From positions 1 through 36,211 of the forward strand of contig NZ_LMOV01000017.1 of the NCBI RefSeq assembly GCF_001424265.1: DNA of 36,211 nt, written 5' to 3'. Below, piece after piece: positions 14,271 through 23,262 of this stretch (positions are counted from its first letter, which is position 1; each line of letters begins with the position of its first letter). The notes beneath the pieces are model-generated. The model was not told where the DNA came from. It did not search any database and saw only the letters and a program-made list of their open reading frames with translations. This stretch comes from Acidovorax sp. Leaf160 (GTDB lineage Bacteria > Pseudomonadota > Gammaproteobacteria > Burkholderiales > Burkholderiaceae_C). The position numbers were made by a program, and so were the translations under genes.

Positions 14271-16682
14271 TCAAACCACGGGTGGATCAGTCTCCCGCGC
14301 GAAGTTGCGGGGCTGACCCAATGCGGTGATGAACTGCTGGATGGCAGCCTCGTCGCTCGCTTGCGTCACGATCAGTGCGGAGTCTCCCTCCTGCATTGGA
14401 ATGCCCGACTCCACCAGCAGCGTTTGCGAGGCGCCGAGCACCAGAATCGGCTTGCAGTGGCGGAACTGATCGCGCACGAATTCGGCCGCATGCCCATCAC
14501 GCGACAGCAGGGTCACCGCTGCTTCGCCGTCCGGCAGCACCAGGCCGTCGAACAGGAAGCCGGGGGAGTTTTCGAGCGAGGCATCGGCATCCACCTCGGT
14601 GCCGTCCGCCAACGCCACTGGACCGATGTGCGGGCCCACGAAACGCCCCACTGCGCCCTGCTCGAGGAGGGCCGCCTGCAAGGCGTGCAGGCCGGCCGGA
14701 GACGCTCCGTCGGCCACCAGGATGGCGACCTTGCGGCCCTTGACCGAGCCGTCGCCCGGGCGCGCCAGCAAGGAGAGCGCGGGCGACTGATCCACTTCCG
14801 GCGCAGCAGGGTTGTCGATGGCCTTGGGCAGCGCTGGAGGCAGAGTCCGCATGCCGATGCCGTGGGCCACGCTGGTGGCCAGCGATTCCGACACGTTGCG
14901 CAGCATGGCGACCGTGCGCTCGCGCACGGCGGGCACGGTGACCTTGCTCAGCTCGAAACGGAAAGCTGCGGCAATATGCGCCTGCTCGTGCGGAGCCTGG
15001 CTTTCGAAGAACAGCTTGGCCTGCGTGTAGTGGTCGGCGAACTTCTCGGGTTTGGCGCGGATCTTGATTTGCTCTTCCTTGGCCTGCGCCCGCGCCGGCA
15101 CCGACATGAAGCCCTGCACGGCACCGGCCTGGAAGGGACAGCCGCCCGCCAGCGAGTTGGGCTCGTAGGACACCCGGCCGCGCGGAATGTTCTGGCGGTG
15201 CATGCCATCACGCTGGTTGTTGTGGACCGGGGCCAGAGGCGTGTTGATCGGGATCTCGTGGAAGTTCGGACCGCCCAGGCGCGATATCTGGGTGTCCACG
15301 TACGAGTGGATGCGGCCCGCCAGCAGGGGGTCGTTGGAGAAGTCGATGCCTGGCACGACGTGTGCCGTGCAGAACGCCACCTGCTCGGTTTCGGCGAAGA
15401 AGTTGTCCGGATTGCGGTGCAGCGTCATGCGCCCGATGGGCCGCAGCGGCACCAGTTCTTCGGGGACGATCTTGGTCGCGTCCAGGATGTCGAAGCTGAA
15501 CGACTCGGCCTGTTCCTCGGTGAACACTTGTACGGCCAGTTCGTACTCGGGAAAAGCGCCGGACTCGATGCGTTCCCAGAGGTCGCGGCGGTGGAAGTCC
15601 GGATCGGCGCCGGAAATTTTCACCGCTTCGTCCCACACCAGCGAATGCGTGCCGGCCATGGGCGTCCAGTGGAACTTGACGAACACCGAGGTGCCTTGCG
15701 CATTCACGAAGCGGAAGGTGTGCACGCCGAAGCCCTGCATCGTCGCGTAGCTGCGCGGAATGCCGCGGTCCGACATCACCCACAGCAGCATGTGGGTGGA
15801 TTCGGGCATGAGCGACACGAAGTCCCAGAAGGTGTCGTGTGCGCTGGCCGCCTGCGGCATCTGGTGGTGCGGTTCGGGCTTGACGGCATGCACCAGGTCG
15901 GGAAACTTCATCGCGTCCTGGATGAAGAACACCGGAATGTTGTTGCCCACCAGATCCCAGTTGCCTTCGTCGGTGTAGAACTTCACGGCGAAGCCGCGCA
16001 CGTCGCGGGCGGTGTCTTTGGAGCCGCGTTCGCCCTGCACGGTGGAGAAGCGCACGAACACGGGTGTTTTCTTGCCCGCAGCCTGGAAGGGCGCAGCGAT
16101 CGTCAGGTCACTCAGGTCTTCGTAGCACTCGAAGGTGCCGTGGGCGCCCGAACCGCGCGCATGAACGATCCGTTCCGGAATCCGCTCATGGTCGAAGTGG
16201 GTGATCTTCTCGCGCAGGATGAAATCTTCCAGCAGCACCGGACCGCGCACGCCTTGCTTCAGCGAGTTCTGGTTGTCGGCGATCTTCACGCCCTGATTGG
16301 TGGTGAGCGCCTGACCGGTGGAGTCCACCCGGACCCGGTCGAGCACGCCGGTGTTGGCATTGAATCCAGGCGTGGCGCCCGCACCGGTTTTTGCAGTCGC
16401 TTCCGGCTCCGACAGCGTGCTGGCCAAGGTGTCGGGATGGTCCGGCTCGGACGTCAGGCCGGCGTTCGGGGCCAGCCCGTTTTCCACACCATGCTCCAGC
16501 GGCTTGATGCTGTTGTGCGGCATCGACGCGGCCAGCGCGTTCGTGCTGGCCGCCTTGCGTGCGGCCGCATCGTCGGTCTGCTGGGCCGGGATCTGCGCAG
16601 GGCCGCTGTCCGTGTTGCGTGCGGCCGAACGTGCGGCGACGTCCGCTGCGTCGGACGGAAGAGTCTCTGGCTTGTGGGGCAT
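14271..16682 (-). CDS. katE: Large-subunit catalase, KatE/HPII type
   Basis: The 803-residue haem catalase converts hydrogen peroxide to water and oxygen in the cytoplasm. Catalytic His174 lies in RIVHARGSGAHG, the distal Asn247 in LVGNNIPVFFIQDA, and the proximal haem-ligand region is RIHSYVDTQISRLGGPNFHE with the Tyr in place. The enzyme has the C-terminal flavodoxin-like domain of clade-2 large catalases (KGRKVAILVADGAS to the end), as in E. coli HPII (753 residues). The extra length is an N-terminal Ala/Asp/Thr-rich extension of roughly 110 residues. A palindrome and a hairpin lie directly upstream. The clade is usually stationary-phase or general-stress controlled, which fits its neighbours. 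Confidence 0.96.
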   Translation of the reverse strand: MPHKPETLPSDAADVAARSAARNTDSGPAQIPAQQTDDAAARKAASTNALAASMPHNSIKPLEHGVENGLAPNAGLTSEPDHPDTLASTLSEPEATAKTGAGATPGFNANTGVLDRVRVDSTGQALTTNQGVKIADNQNSLKQGVRGPVLLEDFILREKITHFDHERIPERIVHARGSGAHGTFECYEDLSDLTIAAPFQAAGKKTPVFVRFSTVQGERGSKDTARDVRGFAVKFYTDEGNWDLVGNNIPVFFIQDAMKFPDLVHAVKPEPHHQMPQAASAHDTFWDFVSLMPESTHMLLWVMSDRGIPRSYATMQGFGVHTFRFVNAQGTSVFVKFHWTPMAGTHSLVWDEAVKISGADPDFHRRDLWERIESGAFPEYELAVQVFTEEQAESFSFDILDATKIVPEELVPLRPIGRMTLHRNPDNFFAETEQVAFCTAHVVPGIDFSNDPLLAGRIHSYVDTQISRLGGPNFHEIPINTPLAPVHNNQRDGMHRQNIPRGRVSYEPNSLAGGCPFQAGAVQGFMSVPARAQAKEEQIKIRAKPEKFADHYTQAKLFFESQAPHEQAHIAAAFRFELSKVTVPAVRERTVAMLRNVSESLATSVAHGIGMRTLPPALPKAIDNPAAPEVDQSPALSLLARPGDGSVKGRKVAILVADGASPAGLHALQAALLEQGAVGRFVGPHIGPVALADGTEVDADASLENSPGFLFDGLVLPDGEAAVTLLSRDGHAAEFVRDQFRHCKPILVLGASQTLLVESGIPMQEGDSALIVTQASDEAAIQQFITALGQPRNFARETDPPVV

Positions 16683-16685
16683 GGT

Positions 16686-16726
16686 CTGGCTTTCGTTGAA
16701 CTGAAGCCAGAACCTACGGGCGTAGG
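16686..16726 (-). promoter_or_regulatory. Hairpin and palindrome in the catalase leader
   Basis: Directly upstream of the catalase ATG the arms CTGGCTT (16686-16692) and AAGCCAG (16704-16710) can pair, which would sequester the GAAAG ribosome-binding region. Three bases further lies the palindrome CCTACGGGCGTAGG (16713-16726), 30-44 nt before the start codon, at a promoter-proximal position. Both are visible in the sequence; an operator or mRNA-structure role is inference. Confidence 0.45.
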
Positions 16727-16854
16727 GCTTGTGCCAGTGTAGGACGCGGAGCCTCGCGGCTGCGTGTGCATACGCCGGTCGAGCAGTGGGCGGGCCTGGC
16801 TCCCCTCGCAGCGGCGTTCGCTGCGAAGGCGGCCGGCCCGAGCCGGGGTGGGGC

Positions 16855-17856
16855 TTATGTCTTGGCCGGACGGAAATGGTAGAAAAGATTGGGCTCGCTC
16901 ACGATGAAGATGTCGCCCTCGGGCGTCATGGCGATGCCTTCTGCCTGCGGCACGGCGACCCCCTCGCCCGGCCGGCCCGACAGATGCGTGCGGCCCAGCA
17001 GCTTTCCGGTGGCATCCAGCTCCACCAGGGTTTGCGACTCATCGCTCAGCAGCAGGAGGTGGCCGGAAGCAGGATCCACTTCCACGGAGGAAAGATCGGT
17101 ACCCACGACCGAGGCGTTGCCGACCCATTCGCTCAGGTTTTCGATGGAGACACGCAAGGCCTGGCCCGGCGTGTAGCTCGCCAGCCCGCCGATGCGGTAG
17201 AGCGCACGGGGCGAATGCTCCTTCACGACATAGAGCGCGTCCTTGGCGTGGTCGTAGCCAATGCCCTCGAATCCGGCGTTGGAAGCGAGTACGCCGGAAG
17301 CGGTTCCAGAGGGCGGGTCCATCGATAGCGTCAGGGCGAACGTGTCCGCCAGGTCGATTTCGGCATCCGGCGCGCTGGGCAAGGCAGCGAGCACGACACG
17401 GTTGCGCCCCTCTTCCAGCAGCGCCACGCGGCCCTGGCCGACGTAGGTGACGCCTTCCACGTCGGCGGCATGCAGCAGCCGATGCTGGGCGATCACCTTC
17501 CCCTCCAGCGACAGCCGGACCAGCCGGGCCGGTCGGTTGACGACAGAAAGCAGGGTGCGGGTTTCCGCATCGAAGGTCAGCCCGGAGAGATTGCGATCCA
17601 CGCCCTGCACTTTCAATGGGGGTGCGTCGAGCTGATAGGAATCGAGCCGCCGGCCGCCTGGCGCGACGGAAGGCGGAGCGCCGCCTTGAAGCAGCTGGCT
17701 TGCCCATGCATACACGCGCGTATCGACGTGGTGGAAACGAATCGCCACGAAAACGGCATACGCCAGCGCCACCAGGATCGTCAGCGTGATGGACCAGCGA
17801 AGCGCGTGCATGGCGCAGGAACGGGCGAAAGCAGTCAGTGGGGGACGGGAGCGCAT
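16855..17856 (-). CDS. SdiA-regulated-type (YjiK-like) membrane-anchored beta-propeller protein
   Basis: The roughly 333-residue product has one N-terminal membrane span (LRWSITLTILVALAYAVFVA) and a periplasmic part with repeated propeller-like blades. Recognisable stretches are VQGVDRNLSGLTFDAETRTL, DVEGVTYVGQGRVALLEEGR, FEGIGYDHAKDALYVVKEHS, DLSSVEVDPASGHLLLLSDE and AEGIAMTPEGDIFIVSEPN, the pattern of the SdiA-regulated domain family. Function of the family is not established. Possible starts are ATG 17856 and ATG 17811 (MHALRWS); neither has a strong ribosome binding site, and I keep the longer form. It stands alone, downstream of the sensor-kinase operon and upstream of catalase. Confidence 0.8.
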   Translation of the reverse strand: MRSRPPLTAFARSCAMHALRWSITLTILVALAYAVFVAIRFHHVDTRVYAWASQLLQGGAPPSVAPGGRRLDSYQLDAPPLKVQGVDRNLSGLTFDAETRTLLSVVNRPARLVRLSLEGKVIAQHRLLHAADVEGVTYVGQGRVALLEEGRNRVVLAALPSAPDAEIDLADTFALTLSMDPPSGTASGVLASNAGFEGIGYDHAKDALYVVKEHSPRALYRIGGLASYTPGQALRVSIENLSEWVGNASVVGTDLSSVEVDPASGHLLLLSDESQTLVELDATGKLLGRTHLSGRPGEGVAVPQAEGIAMTPEGDIFIVSEPNLFYHFRPAKT

Positions 17857-18003
17857 CGGCAAGGCAACTTTAGGAGGCCGCTCAAGGCCAGGGCGTCCAC
17901 CATACCAAGGCCAGGTGACGGATCTTCAGAGGGCGACTCGTTCCCGGCATCGCCCCGTGGTCGCGCCTGCATGGCAGCAGTTGACGCATGGGAGAGCGTG
18001 AAG

Positions 18004-20376
18004 TCACTTGTCCCTGTGTTGTGCGGAGGGCGGGCTGCTTGGCTGTGGGAACAAGAGGCGGAATTCGGTTCCCCTGTCGACTTCGCTCCACAGGTCGATC
18101 CGCCCGCCGTGCCGCTGCACAACCGTGTGGGCCAGCGCGAGTCCCAGCCCGATGCCCCCGATCGATGGGTGGCTGTCGTTGTGCAGGCGTTGGAACGGCT
18201 GAAACAGCCGGCCCTGCAGCGCCAGAGGAATGCCGGGCCCGCTGTCGCGCACCGCCACCGACCAATACGGCGCCCGATCGCTCAGCGTGCACACCACGCT
18301 GGCAGCTTCGGGGCTGAACTTGATGGCGTTTCCCAGAACGTTCGCCAGCGCCCGCCCGATCAGGGAGCGGTCGCCCTGGCACAGCGCGCAATCGACTTCC
18401 AGCGCCAGGGCGATCTGAACCCGCCGTTCCTGGGCGGCAGCCCAGGCGTCGTCCACCGCTTCCGCCACCAGCGCAGCCAGATCCAGGGATTCGAAGCGGT
18501 AGGTTTGTGCCTGCGCGGAAGCCAGGCTGACGAAGCTCTCGGCCATGCCCAGGGAGCTGCGTGCGTAGCGCTCTATGCGGGTCAGCAGCTCGTCGTGCGA
18601 GATCAAGTCGGGGTATTCACGCTGCATTTCCAGCATGGTCAGGATGGATGCGTTCGGCGACCGGATGTCGTGCGAGATGAAATGCAGTGCCTGGTCGCGC
18701 TGCTGGATCGCCAGGTGCAGATCGGTCAGGTCCACCAGGGTGATGAGCCAGCCGGAACTGGTGCCGGCTTCCGAGGTGGTGAACGCCTTGCACATCGTCA
18801 GCAGCGTTCGGCCCTGGTCGTCCCGCCCTTCCTGCTGCGGTGGCGGCTGCACCCAGCGGGCATGGCTGGCGGGTAGCAGCGGTTCGCCGGTATCGACATG
18901 CCGCAGGGTGTGCAGCAGATTCCCGATGTTCTGGCCCAGCGGATGGGCGCGAGTCAGCGTGGCGGCATACCGCAGGGCCGCAGCGTTGGCCAGCGTGATG
19001 GTGCCGAAGGCATCGCACACGAAGATGGGTGAGGGCAGCTGGTGCAGGCTGTCGCTGACGAACTCGTGCAGCTCACGCAGCTGCTGCGTGGCGAGGTCCA
19101 CGGCATTGATGCGGCGGTCGAGGAAATCACCGGACGCCTCGACCACGCCCATGCGCACGCCGGGCCCGGGGCTGCCCGCCGTTTGCAAGCCATCCGTTCG
19201 CAGCGACTGCATCTCCAGCCGCAGGAACTGGGCGGCCGCACTCAGGCGCCGCCAACTCCACAAGGGATACGCCAGCAGCAACCCGATCAACGCTGCTGCG
19301 GGCGCCGGCTGCCAGCCTGTCACCAAGGGGCTGAATAGCGATATGAGGATGGTGGTGACGAAGAGGCCGGCCGTCGTCAACAACGCTGCGGAAGGGCCCA
19401 GCAGGAGCACCGCCAGCAGTGCCGCTGCCACCGGCATGACGCAAAGCAGCGTGTTCCACGCGGCTGGCGCCGGCTGGATGCGGATGCCCTGCAATTCGCC
19501 ATTGAGCACATGCCCCAGCATCTCCACACCCGGCACGCGCCGGCCCAAGGGGCTCACCGGCACGGCGAACAGGTCGCCCAGACCCGTGGCGGTGGCGCCC
19601 ACCAGCACGTATTTGTCGCGGAAGGCGTCGGTAGGCACCTGCCCCTTGAGCACATCGACATAGGAGTAGGTCGGAAACGGCTGGGCCCCCGCCGCAAAGG
19701 GAATGATCCGCAGGGCATCCTTCGTCCATTCCGCGCTGTCGATGACGCCCGGGGACGCTGAGGGGAGCCGGCAAGCGGGGAGGTCCGCGCCTTCCGCGCA
19801 TCGCAGGGCCCAGCTGAGATGGGGCCAGGGCGCCTCTGCCGGGCCATTGAGCAGGTAGAGACTGCGCGTCAGGCCATCGGCATCCACGTTCACGGCGACA
19901 TGGCCCAGGTAGCTGGCGCTGCGTACGTAGCGTTGCAGCGGCAGTTCGAAATGGCCGCCCTGCGCCTGCGGGTGCAGGACGACCGGGAGCACCACTCTGC
20001 CCGCCGCGCGAAGCGCCTGTGCCAGCAGGACGTCGTCGCCGGGGTAGTCCGCGTCGGGCTCCTGGAAGATCACGTCGAGCCCGACGGCCCGAGGAGACTG
20101 CTCCGAAATCCTGGCGAGCAATTCGGCGTGCAGGGCGCGGCGCCAGGGCCACCGGCCGACCGCTTGCAGGCTGGGGTTGTCGATGGCGACCAGCACGATG
20201 TCGGGATGGGCGGGCCGGGCCAGCAGACGCAGCCCGGCATCCTGGATCGGAAAGTTCATCCGGTCCAGGATGCCGGGAGCGCTGAGCCAGATGACCAGCG
20301 TCAGCATAGCCGCAGCCAGCAGACCCCATTCGCGGCGCCGCAGATGGGTGCGCAGACGGGCGCCCGCAGTCCTCAT
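18004..20376 (-). CDS. CHASE2-domain sensor histidine kinase
   Basis: The 790-residue protein has an N-terminal membrane helix (residues 17-36), a large periplasmic CHASE2 domain (about 40-295; FPIQDAGLRLLARPAHPDIV, AIDNPSLQAVGRWPWRR, RAVGLDVIFQEPD, YVLVGATATGLGD), three closely packed membrane helices (about 305-374), a PAS-like region (about 440-550) and a kinase core. The phosphoacceptor is His569 in HFISHDIRSPNASI. The ATPase has the N box NVLGNAIKFSP, G1 DSGPGIP and G2 GGIGLGLAL. It lies 34 nt after the LysM-FecR gene, in one operon with it and an OmpR-type regulator, which is its likely phosphotransfer partner. The signal is unknown. Confidence 0.93.
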   Translation of the reverse strand: MRTAGARLRTHLRRREWGLLAAAMLTLVIWLSAPGILDRMNFPIQDAGLRLLARPAHPDIVLVAIDNPSLQAVGRWPWRRALHAELLARISEQSPRAVGLDVIFQEPDADYPGDDVLLAQALRAAGRVVLPVVLHPQAQGGHFELPLQRYVRSASYLGHVAVNVDADGLTRSLYLLNGPAEAPWPHLSWALRCAEGADLPACRLPSASPGVIDSAEWTKDALRIIPFAAGAQPFPTYSYVDVLKGQVPTDAFRDKYVLVGATATGLGDLFAVPVSPLGRRVPGVEMLGHVLNGELQGIRIQPAPAAWNTLLCVMPVAAALLAVLLLGPSAALLTTAGLFVTTILISLFSPLVTGWQPAPAAALIGLLLAYPLWSWRRLSAAAQFLRLEMQSLRTDGLQTAGSPGPGVRMGVVEASGDFLDRRINAVDLATQQLRELHEFVSDSLHQLPSPIFVCDAFGTITLANAAALRYAATLTRAHPLGQNIGNLLHTLRHVDTGEPLLPASHARWVQPPPQQEGRDDQGRTLLTMCKAFTTSEAGTSSGWLITLVDLTDLHLAIQQRDQALHFISHDIRSPNASILTMLEMQREYPDLISHDELLTRIERYARSSLGMAESFVSLASAQAQTYRFESLDLAALVAEAVDDAWAAAQERRVQIALALEVDCALCQGDRSLIGRALANVLGNAIKFSPEAASVVCTLSDRAPYWSVAVRDSGPGIPLALQGRLFQPFQRLHNDSHPSIGGIGLGLALAHTVVQRHGGRIDLWSEVDRGTEFRLLFPQPSSPPSAQHRDK

Positions 20377-20410
20377 GCGGGAACGCTTGCCAGGGGGGAA
20401 GCAACGCGGT

Positions 20411-22225
20411 TCACGGGCGGGTCAGCGGCTGGCCGTCGGACGAAGTCACAGGCAGGCCCGCGCCACTCTCGATGGCGGGCCGCACGCGGAACGTCCGGGC
20501 ACTGGAGAACTGGCTTTGCAGGCCGGAAGGGTCGATCACCTTGATGCGCACCTGGTAATCGCCCGGAGCCAGCTCCTGGGAGGACCAGGACGGCTGCGCC
20601 AGATGCGTATCGACCAGTGGCTGGCTGAAATCGCCCTGGGCCGCAATCTGGAGCTGGAAGGTCTGCCGCGGGTCGGCAGCCCAGTAAAGGCGGACACCAT
20701 CCACGCCGTGGTCCTCATCGGTGTGCACCGATGCGGCGTCTGGCGTTGCCGGGGACTCGCCGACCACGACTGCCTGGGCCTTGGCGAAAGGGCCGTCATC
20801 CAGCGAGCCGTCGGGCAACTGGCGCACGCTGGCAGCGCGCCAGAAATAGGAGCCGGGCGGCACCTGCACCAGGGCGGTACGGCATGCCGACAGCCGCTCC
20901 TCGTCGACAAGCAGCCGCTGGAATGCCCGGTCCGATGCCAGCTGGATGCGGTAGAAGCCCGCGCCTGCGACGCCGGTGCACCGCAGTTCGCCCTGTGCGC
21001 GGTCTATCGTGCCACCGGGGGGCGGGAACTGGTACAGCGGTGGCGCGGGCTGCGTTTTCACCGTGATGGATTGTGTGGCGGCCCGCCCCGGTATGCCTGC
21101 CTCATCCACGCCGCGGATCGACAGGTAGTACCTTCCATCGGGCAGTCCCGGCCAGCGGGCCTCGGGGCTGGAAGAGCGCTGGCTGCGCACCACCTGCGCG
21201 AAGTCGGCGTCGTTGGCCAGCTGCCATTGGTAGACGGCTGCTCCAGCGAGCGCCGGCACCGACAGCGAGAGCAGGTCGGCATCGTGCCAGATCGCCGGCA
21301 GGGAGGTGGCGTCGGGGGCCGGGAGCAAGGGGCGCACCGTGCCCAGCTGCCCCCCTGCGGAGACGGCAACTCCCTGGTCCCCCGCCAGCATGACCGCCGG
21401 CGCGGCGGCGGGTTGATTCGACCGGGCGGCATGCCTGGCGCCCGACTCGGCAGCTGCGCGAACCAGCACCGAGCCTTGGTCCACCGAGGTCGTGGCCTGG
21501 CCCGAACCCGCCAGATCGACGGTGAACCGGGTTCCCCGTACGCTGGTGGTGGCCGTGGGCGTGCGGATGTCGAAGCGCCGGTCTGGCTGCGCTTGCGGCG
21601 TGACCGAGGACTCGACACCGCCCCGGCGCAGATCGAGCACCGACTGCACGCTGCCGGCGCGCCCCCGGCGACGCAACTGCTGGAGTTGCACGTCGGAATC
21701 GGCCCTCAGGCGGATGAGGCTGCCGTCCGCCAGACGCAAGGTCACGAAAGCCTCCGGGCCCACCTGCACCCGCGCGCCTTCGGGGAGTGGCTCGCCCACC
21801 GTCAGCGCCGGCTTTCCGGCTTGACCTGGTGCAGGGACTGCGGCGACCGGGCCTTGCACGAACTCCACGATGGCGGTTTCGGCAGGCAGCAGCCTGGAGG
21901 GGATGCGCAGCACGCTGCCTGGACGGAGCCGGCGCGGGTCGCGCACCTGATTGAGCACCCCCAGGGCCGGCCATGCGCGGCCGTCGCCCGCATAGCGCCG
22001 GGACAGCGCCATCAGCGTGTCGCCGGGCTGGATGGTGTGGTGGATATCGGTGACCGGCGGGAACGCTGCCTCCGAGCCCGCCCTGCTCGATGGATCCGCC
22101 GCGTCTGCCGGGCCGGCGATGGCCGAACCGCCCGCAATGCAGGCGGCAGCCAGCCAGATGGCGCAGGGGGCGGCACTGCCGCTGGCCGCGCGGATCGACC
22201 CCGACAGACGCACCCGGAGACTCAT
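20411..22225 (-). CDS. Secreted LysM and FecR-domain protein
   Basis: The 604-residue protein has a signal peptide (LAAACIAGGSAIAGPADAAD, likely cleaved near residue 43), a LysM domain at about 62-109 (HHTIQPGDTLMALSRRYAGD...PGSVLRIP) that should bind peptidoglycan, and a FecR-like domain at about 150-290 (VTLRLADGSLIRLRADSDVQ; TATTSVRGTRFTVD). The C-terminal half (about 330-590) holds repeats resembling fibronectin-III blades, each with a LPDGRYYLSIRGVD- or LAPGDYQVRIKVID-type strand pair. Its ATG overlaps the regulator's stop (ATGA). Placed between a response regulator and a CHASE2 kinase, it is probably a periplasmic partner of the kinase rather than a classical iron-siderophore FecR; that role is inference. 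Confidence 0.9.
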   Translation of the reverse strand: MSLRVRLSGSIRAASGSAAPCAIWLAAACIAGGSAIAGPADAADPSSRAGSEAAFPPVTDIHHTIQPGDTLMALSRRYAGDGRAWPALGVLNQVRDPRRLRPGSVLRIPSRLLPAETAIVEFVQGPVAAVPAPGQAGKPALTVGEPLPEGARVQVGPEAFVTLRLADGSLIRLRADSDVQLQQLRRRGRAGSVQSVLDLRRGGVESSVTPQAQPDRRFDIRTPTATTSVRGTRFTVDLAGSGQATTSVDQGSVLVRAAAESGARHAARSNQPAAAPAVMLAGDQGVAVSAGGQLGTVRPLLPAPDATSLPAIWHDADLLSLSVPALAGAAVYQWQLANDADFAQVVRSQRSSSPEARWPGLPDGRYYLSIRGVDEAGIPGRAATQSITVKTQPAPPLYQFPPPGGTIDRAQGELRCTGVAGAGFYRIQLASDRAFQRLLVDEERLSACRTALVQVPPGSYFWRAASVRQLPDGSLDDGPFAKAQAVVVGESPATPDAASVHTDEDHGVDGVRLYWAADPRQTFQLQIAAQGDFSQPLVDTHLAQPSWSSQELAPGDYQVRIKVIDPSGLQSQFSSARTFRVRPAIESGAGLPVTSSDGQPLTRP

Positions 22226-22977
22226 GGAGCCGAAGCCGTGTCGGCGGCAGCCGGCGGTGGGGCCGAACCGGTGGCCGGGCCATCGTCGGGCCGGGGTGTG
22301 ACGGCCTCGAAGCGATAACCCACGCCATAGACGGCGGTGACCATGTAGCCATTGGCGGGCCGCAGGTCGAGTTGGGAGCGCAACCGGGAAATATGGGTGT
22401 CGAGGGAGCGGGAAATGACGTCTGCGCTGTGGCCCCAGATGATTTCGCGCAGATGGTCCCGCGAAAGCAGTCGTCCCATGTTCTGGAAAAGGAACAACGC
22501 CAGGTCGTACTCGCGGTTCTTCAACTCGACCGTTCGGCCGGAGATCAGCAGGGTGCGGGAATCCGGGACGAAACGGTACGGGCCGAACTCCATGGTGCCG
22601 CTGGACACCGCCGGATAGGCTCTGCGCAGGAGTGCTGTGACCCTCGCCGTCAGCTCTCCGACCCGGACGGGCTTGATCATGAAGTCATCGGCGCCGCTGC
22701 CTAGCCCTTCGATGATGTCCCGCTCTTCGTGGCGGCTGGTCACGAAAAGGATCGGCAGGTGCGTTCCGACGTTTTCACGGACCCACCGCACCACGTCCGG
22801 CCCGCTGGTGTCTGGAAGCTGCCAGTCCACGATCAGCAGATCGAATGTCTCCCGCCGCATGTCCTTCATCAAAGACGCCCCAGTCAGGTGCGTGCGGCAG
22901 GCATGGCCCATACCCTCTATCGCGCGACGAAACAGTTCCAGCTGGAGCGCATCGTCGTCCAACGCCACTATGCGCAT
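22222..22977 (-). CDS. OmpR/PhoB-type response regulator
   Basis: The 251-residue product has a receiver domain with acidic residues DDD at 7-9, the phosphoacceptor Asp51 in LLIVDWQLPDTSG, Thr80/Ser81 and the invariant Lys102 in FMIKPVR. A winged-helix DNA-binding domain follows (VELKNREYDLALFLFQNMGR, SRDHLREIIWG, SRSLDTHISRLRSQL, VYGVGYRFE). A Pro/Ala tail of about 25 residues ends the protein. AGGAAA lies just upstream of the ATG. It is the first gene of the operon with the LysM-FecR protein and the CHASE2 kinase, and a palindrome overlaps its probable -10 box, which suggests autoregulation. Confidence 0.94.
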   Translation of the reverse strand: MRIVALDDDALQLELFRRAIEGMGHACRTHLTGASLMKDMRRETFDLLIVDWQLPDTSGPDVVRWVRENVGTHLPILFVTSRHEERDIIEGLGSGADDFMIKPVRVGELTARVTALLRRAYPAVSSGTMEFGPYRFVPDSRTLLISGRTVELKNREYDLALFLFQNMGRLLSRDHLREIIWGHSADVISRSLDTHISRLRSQLDLRPANGYMVTAVYGVGYRFEAVTPRPDDGPATGSAPPPAAADTASAP

Positions 22978-22996
22978 GTCTTTTCCTACAAGTAGT

Positions 22997-23013
22997 TACT
23001 CGAAACGAGTATA
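22997..23013 (-). promoter_or_regulatory. Probable promoter -10 with overlapping palindrome, regulator operon
   Basis: Read on the minus strand, TATACT (23013-23008) is a near-perfect -10 box about 30 nt before the regulator ATG. It overlaps the palindrome TACTCG-AAA-CGAGTA (22997-23011). No good -35 hexamer sits at 17 nt, which is typical of activator-dependent promoters. Assignment is by inspection. Confidence 0.5.
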
Positions 23014-23125
23014 GGAAAGGTCAGACCAGCAGGCGGAATACGCAGAAATTTATTAACTGTTGTTCACTTTTTTGTCCGGCAGGCGACAGAATCATAAGTA
23101 TCTACGCCTGTAGCGTTGTGATAGT

Positions 23126-23145
23126 TGCGCGCGCGAAGGCGCGCA
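23126..23145. repeat. GC-only hairpin in the gap between trpS and the regulator gene
   Basis: TGCGCGC and GCGCGCA are perfect inverted arms around a 6-nt loop GCGAAG. There is no T run, so a standard terminator is not supported. It lies in a 285-bp intergenic gap otherwise unusually AT-rich for this window. Confidence 0.45.
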
Positions 23146-23262
23146 CCGGGCCGCCATGCGCAGGCGCTCGACTCGGAATTCAGTCCGGTGATCGGCCTGG
23201 TCTACGGCTCGAATGTGCAGCCAAACTCAGGTGAGAATACCCAAGTGGAGTGCAGATACGGG

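Noticed and set aside
14151-16742. Very long plus-strand open frame opposite the catalase gene
   Set aside because: It mirrors the catalase gene in a GC-rich genome where antisense frames lack stops; its sequence is Arg/His/Gly-rich with no domain.
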